Assembly: GCF_004138325.1 (NCBI RefSeq)
Contig: NZ_SBLB01000004.1
Coordinates: 496,001 to 560,000, forward strand
Source of the DNA: Spirosoma sordidisoli
GTDB lineage: Bacteria > Bacteroidota > Bacteroidia > Cytophagales > Spirosomataceae
Length of the DNA stretch: 64,000 nucleotides
Direction: 5' to 3'
The notes beneath the pieces were generated by a model, which saw nothing but the letters and a program-made list of their open reading frames with translations, made no database searches and was not told the origin of the DNA. Of the stretch, positions 62,797 through 64,000 are shown in pieces; within the stretch, counting starts at the first letter, position 1; every line of letters starts with the position of its first letter. The position numbers and the translations under genes were made by a program.

Positions 62797-62830
62797 GAAC
62801 AGAGAACGGCGTTATTTTCGTTCTCTGTAC
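62797..62830. promoter_or_regulatory. Inverted repeat around a -7 box before the second FKBP gene
   Basis: GAACAGAGAACG and CGTTCTCTGTAC pair over 11 of 12 positions with a 10-base spacer. TATTTTCG at 62813-62820 inside it is one mismatch from TAnnTTTG. It is 36 bases before the ATG of the second FKBP gene, so a regulator site overlapping the promoter is likely. No T-run follows, which argues against a terminator. Confidence 0.5.
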
Positions 62831-62865
62831 AGAAACTCCCGGCAAAGGGCCTTGTATAAAAAGTT

Positions 62866-63771
62866 ATGATACTCAGTAAGAATCGCTCGTTTTGGGCCGT
62901 TGGCCTGTTGGCTGTTTCGGCATTGCTTAGCGCCTGCGAACAACCAGGCGAAGCCCTGATCGAACGGAAGAAGCGCGAGAACGAAGCCGATATACTGGCT
63001 TACATCGCCCAGAACAACCTGAACGCAACCAAAACCGACGAAGGAATCTGGTATTTTCAGACAAAGGCGAACGCAACCGGCCAGGCTCCCCTGACCGGCG
63101 ACGAGGTGAAATATCATTTCGTTGCCCGTCGGCTGGATGGTGTCATTGTCGATAGTACCGATCAGGCCGGTAACAAACCCGAAACGGTTATTCTGGCCGG
63201 TACCAACACGATTGGTATCACCCTCGGTAAATACGCGGGTATTCTGAAGCTGAGACAGGGCGAAGAAGGAGCCGTACTCGTTCCGGCCTACCTGGACGGC
63301 GGCCGAAACGGGAATCTGGTGCTGCCCCAGTACTCCCCGGTTCGGTACGACCTCAAAATCGTATCGGTTCGGAATCAGAACCAGCAGATTCAGGATTACA
63401 TCCGGGCCAATAATCTTACCGTTACGACCCTGACCACCGATAGTGTTCGGGTCATCAAAACGCTGACGCAGCCTGCCGACTCAATGGCTATCGTAACCGG
63501 CAAAACGGTGACGATGAAGTACGTTGGCAAGCGGCTGAACGGCACAACGTTCGACTCGAACACCGCGGGTACGTTTAAGGTGCAGATCGGCACCAAGCAG
63601 GTTGTTCCCGGATTTGAGAGCGGACTGACAGCCCTGCGGGCCGGTGAGAAAGCAACCATCATCTTCCCGTCATCGCTTGGTTACGGAACAACGGGTACCG
63701 GAAGCGGAGCCAACCGGATTCTGCCCTATACGCCACTTCTATTCGAGCTGGAAATCGTCAAAGTCGAGTAA
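62866..63771 (+). CDS. FKBP-type peptidyl-prolyl isomerase lipoprotein, second copy
   Basis: The 301-residue product has a signal with lipobox LSAC (ALLSACEQPGEALIERKKRE). As in the upstream neighbour there are two FKBP-like domains. The first (about 80-165; GDEVKYHFVARRLDGVIVDST) is diverged. The second (about 205-300) has GKTVTMKYVGKRLNGTTFDS, VVPGFESGLTALRAGEKATIIFPSSLGYG and YTPLLFELEIVKVE. The pair looks like a tandem duplication within the periplasmic folding set. It has its own regulatory inverted repeat. Confidence 0.9.
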   Translation: MILSKNRSFWAVGLLAVSALLSACEQPGEALIERKKRENEADILAYIAQNNLNATKTDEGIWYFQTKANATGQAPLTGDEVKYHFVARRLDGVIVDSTDQAGNKPETVILAGTNTIGITLGKYAGILKLRQGEEGAVLVPAYLDGGRNGNLVLPQYSPVRYDLKIVSVRNQNQQIQDYIRANNLTVTTLTTDSVRVIKTLTQPADSMAIVTGKTVTMKYVGKRLNGTTFDSNTAGTFKVQIGTKQVVPGFESGLTALRAGEKATIIFPSSLGYGTTGTGSGANRILPYTPLLFELEIVKVE

Positions 63772-63789
63772 CCCGGCCGCAACCTCAGG

Positions 63790-63827
63790 AAGCCGTTTGT
63801 AGTTCTATCTGCAAACGGCTTTTTTTG
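63790..63827 (+). terminator. Terminator of the second FKBP gene
   Basis: AAGCCGTTTG and CAAACGGCTT form a 10-bp stem with a 12-base loop followed by a run of seven T. It lies 18 bases past the stop codon. Confidence 0.85.
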
Positions 63828-63830
63828 CTT

Positions 63831-64000
63831 ATGGAACTTTGCTTTGCAACCAACAATCCGAATAAACTGAACGAAGTATCAGCCGCCCTGGGCGACGCTT
63901 TCACCCTTCGTACCCTGCAGGACATTGGCTGCACGGATGAACTACCCGAAACCAGCGGCACTATAGCCGGCAATTCGCGCCAGAAAGCGGAATACATCTG
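63831..64000 (+). CDS. rdgB: RdgB/HAM1-type non-canonical purine NTP pyrophosphatase, 5' fragment
   Basis: The first 56 codons are visible. They begin MELCFATNNPNKLNEVSAALG, the family's T-x-N-x-x-K nucleotide-binding start, and continue LRTLQDIGCTDELPETSGTIAGNSRQKAEYI, matching the E-x-G-x-(T/S)-x-x-x-N-A-x-x-KA block. The enzyme removes ITP, dITP and XTP from the nucleotide pool. The rest lies beyond the window. It follows the FKBP terminator by four bases. Confidence 0.9.
   Translation, partial: MELCFATNNPNKLNEVSAALGDAFTLRTLQDIGCTDELPETSGTIAGNSRQKAEYI

Overview
The window is a contiguous chromosomal segment of a GC-rich Bacteroidota, most likely order Cytophagales and Spirosoma-like. The evidence is two SusC/Oar-type TonB receptors with N-terminal carboxypeptidase-regulatory domains, Bacteroidota-restricted families (DUF4292, DUF5522, DUF2520), many exported lipoproteins, few recognisable Shine-Dalgarno sites, and recurrent TAnnTTTG -7 boxes ahead of genes. 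I saw no rRNA, tRNA, CRISPR array, transposase or prophage. Both edges cut genes: a DedA-like membrane protein at the left and an RdgB/HAM1-like pyrophosphatase at the right.

Layout. 1-6 kb: an ABC-F ATPase, a formylglycine-enzyme-fold secreted protein, folK, glpD. 5.5-12 kb: a lipoprotein, a small beta-barrel protein, a cytoplasmic trehalase beside a GH43 enzyme, and an M1-like metallopeptidase. 12-16.4 kb: a lipoprotein, an isolated nuoC, a TlpA-like protein without its redox cysteines, and a two-gene exported module made of a D-amino-acid-oxidase-like flavoprotein with rearranged motif order plus a RidA-type imine deaminase. 16.6-22 kb: a large sortilin/BNR beta-propeller protein, a repeat-rich intergenic stretch and an M28 peptidase. 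22-29 kb: a J-domain protein, a GNAT, a DUF5009 membrane protein, a Crp-type regulator and an Oar-like receptor. 29-33.5 kb: three glycosyltransferases for membrane glycan assembly and a DUF2520 dehydrogenase. 33.6-40 kb: an anti-sigma-like membrane protein, a YCF48-like propeller, an M48-MORN fusion, rocD, DUF5522, rpmB, an RluA synthase, a Dabb protein and an Ohr/OsmC protein. 40-46.4 kb: the TPR-DUF4292-EnvC trio, panB and a second RluA synthase. 46.4-55 kb: a small membrane protein, a histidine-rich membrane protein with a ZnuD-like receptor, an aspartate-type aminotransferase, rsmH, a TlpA-family lipoprotein and lpdA. 55-64 kb: a lipoprotein, a TPR sensor kinase, an ECF sigma factor with a small overlapping partner, nth, ndk, nrnA, two FKBP lipoproteins and the start of rdgB.

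Working together. Much of the content is envelope biology: uptake receptors, lipoproteins, periplasmic folding and redox proteins, and glycan polymerisation. The best candidate for an undescribed system is the pair at 14.75-16.39 kb. A Tat-exported, lipid-anchored amine oxidase would release reactive imines outside the cytoplasm, and a Sec-exported RidA would hydrolyse them. The oxidase is also notable because motifs that sit at the C-terminus of classical D-amino-acid oxidases lie at its N-terminus, which points to a circular permutation. Other notable items are TGAGTGA-based hairpin repeats abutting two stop codons, long near-perfect palindromes at most convergent gene ends, and a Crp-type regulator that seems to have lost its DNA-binding wing through a 1-nt deletion.
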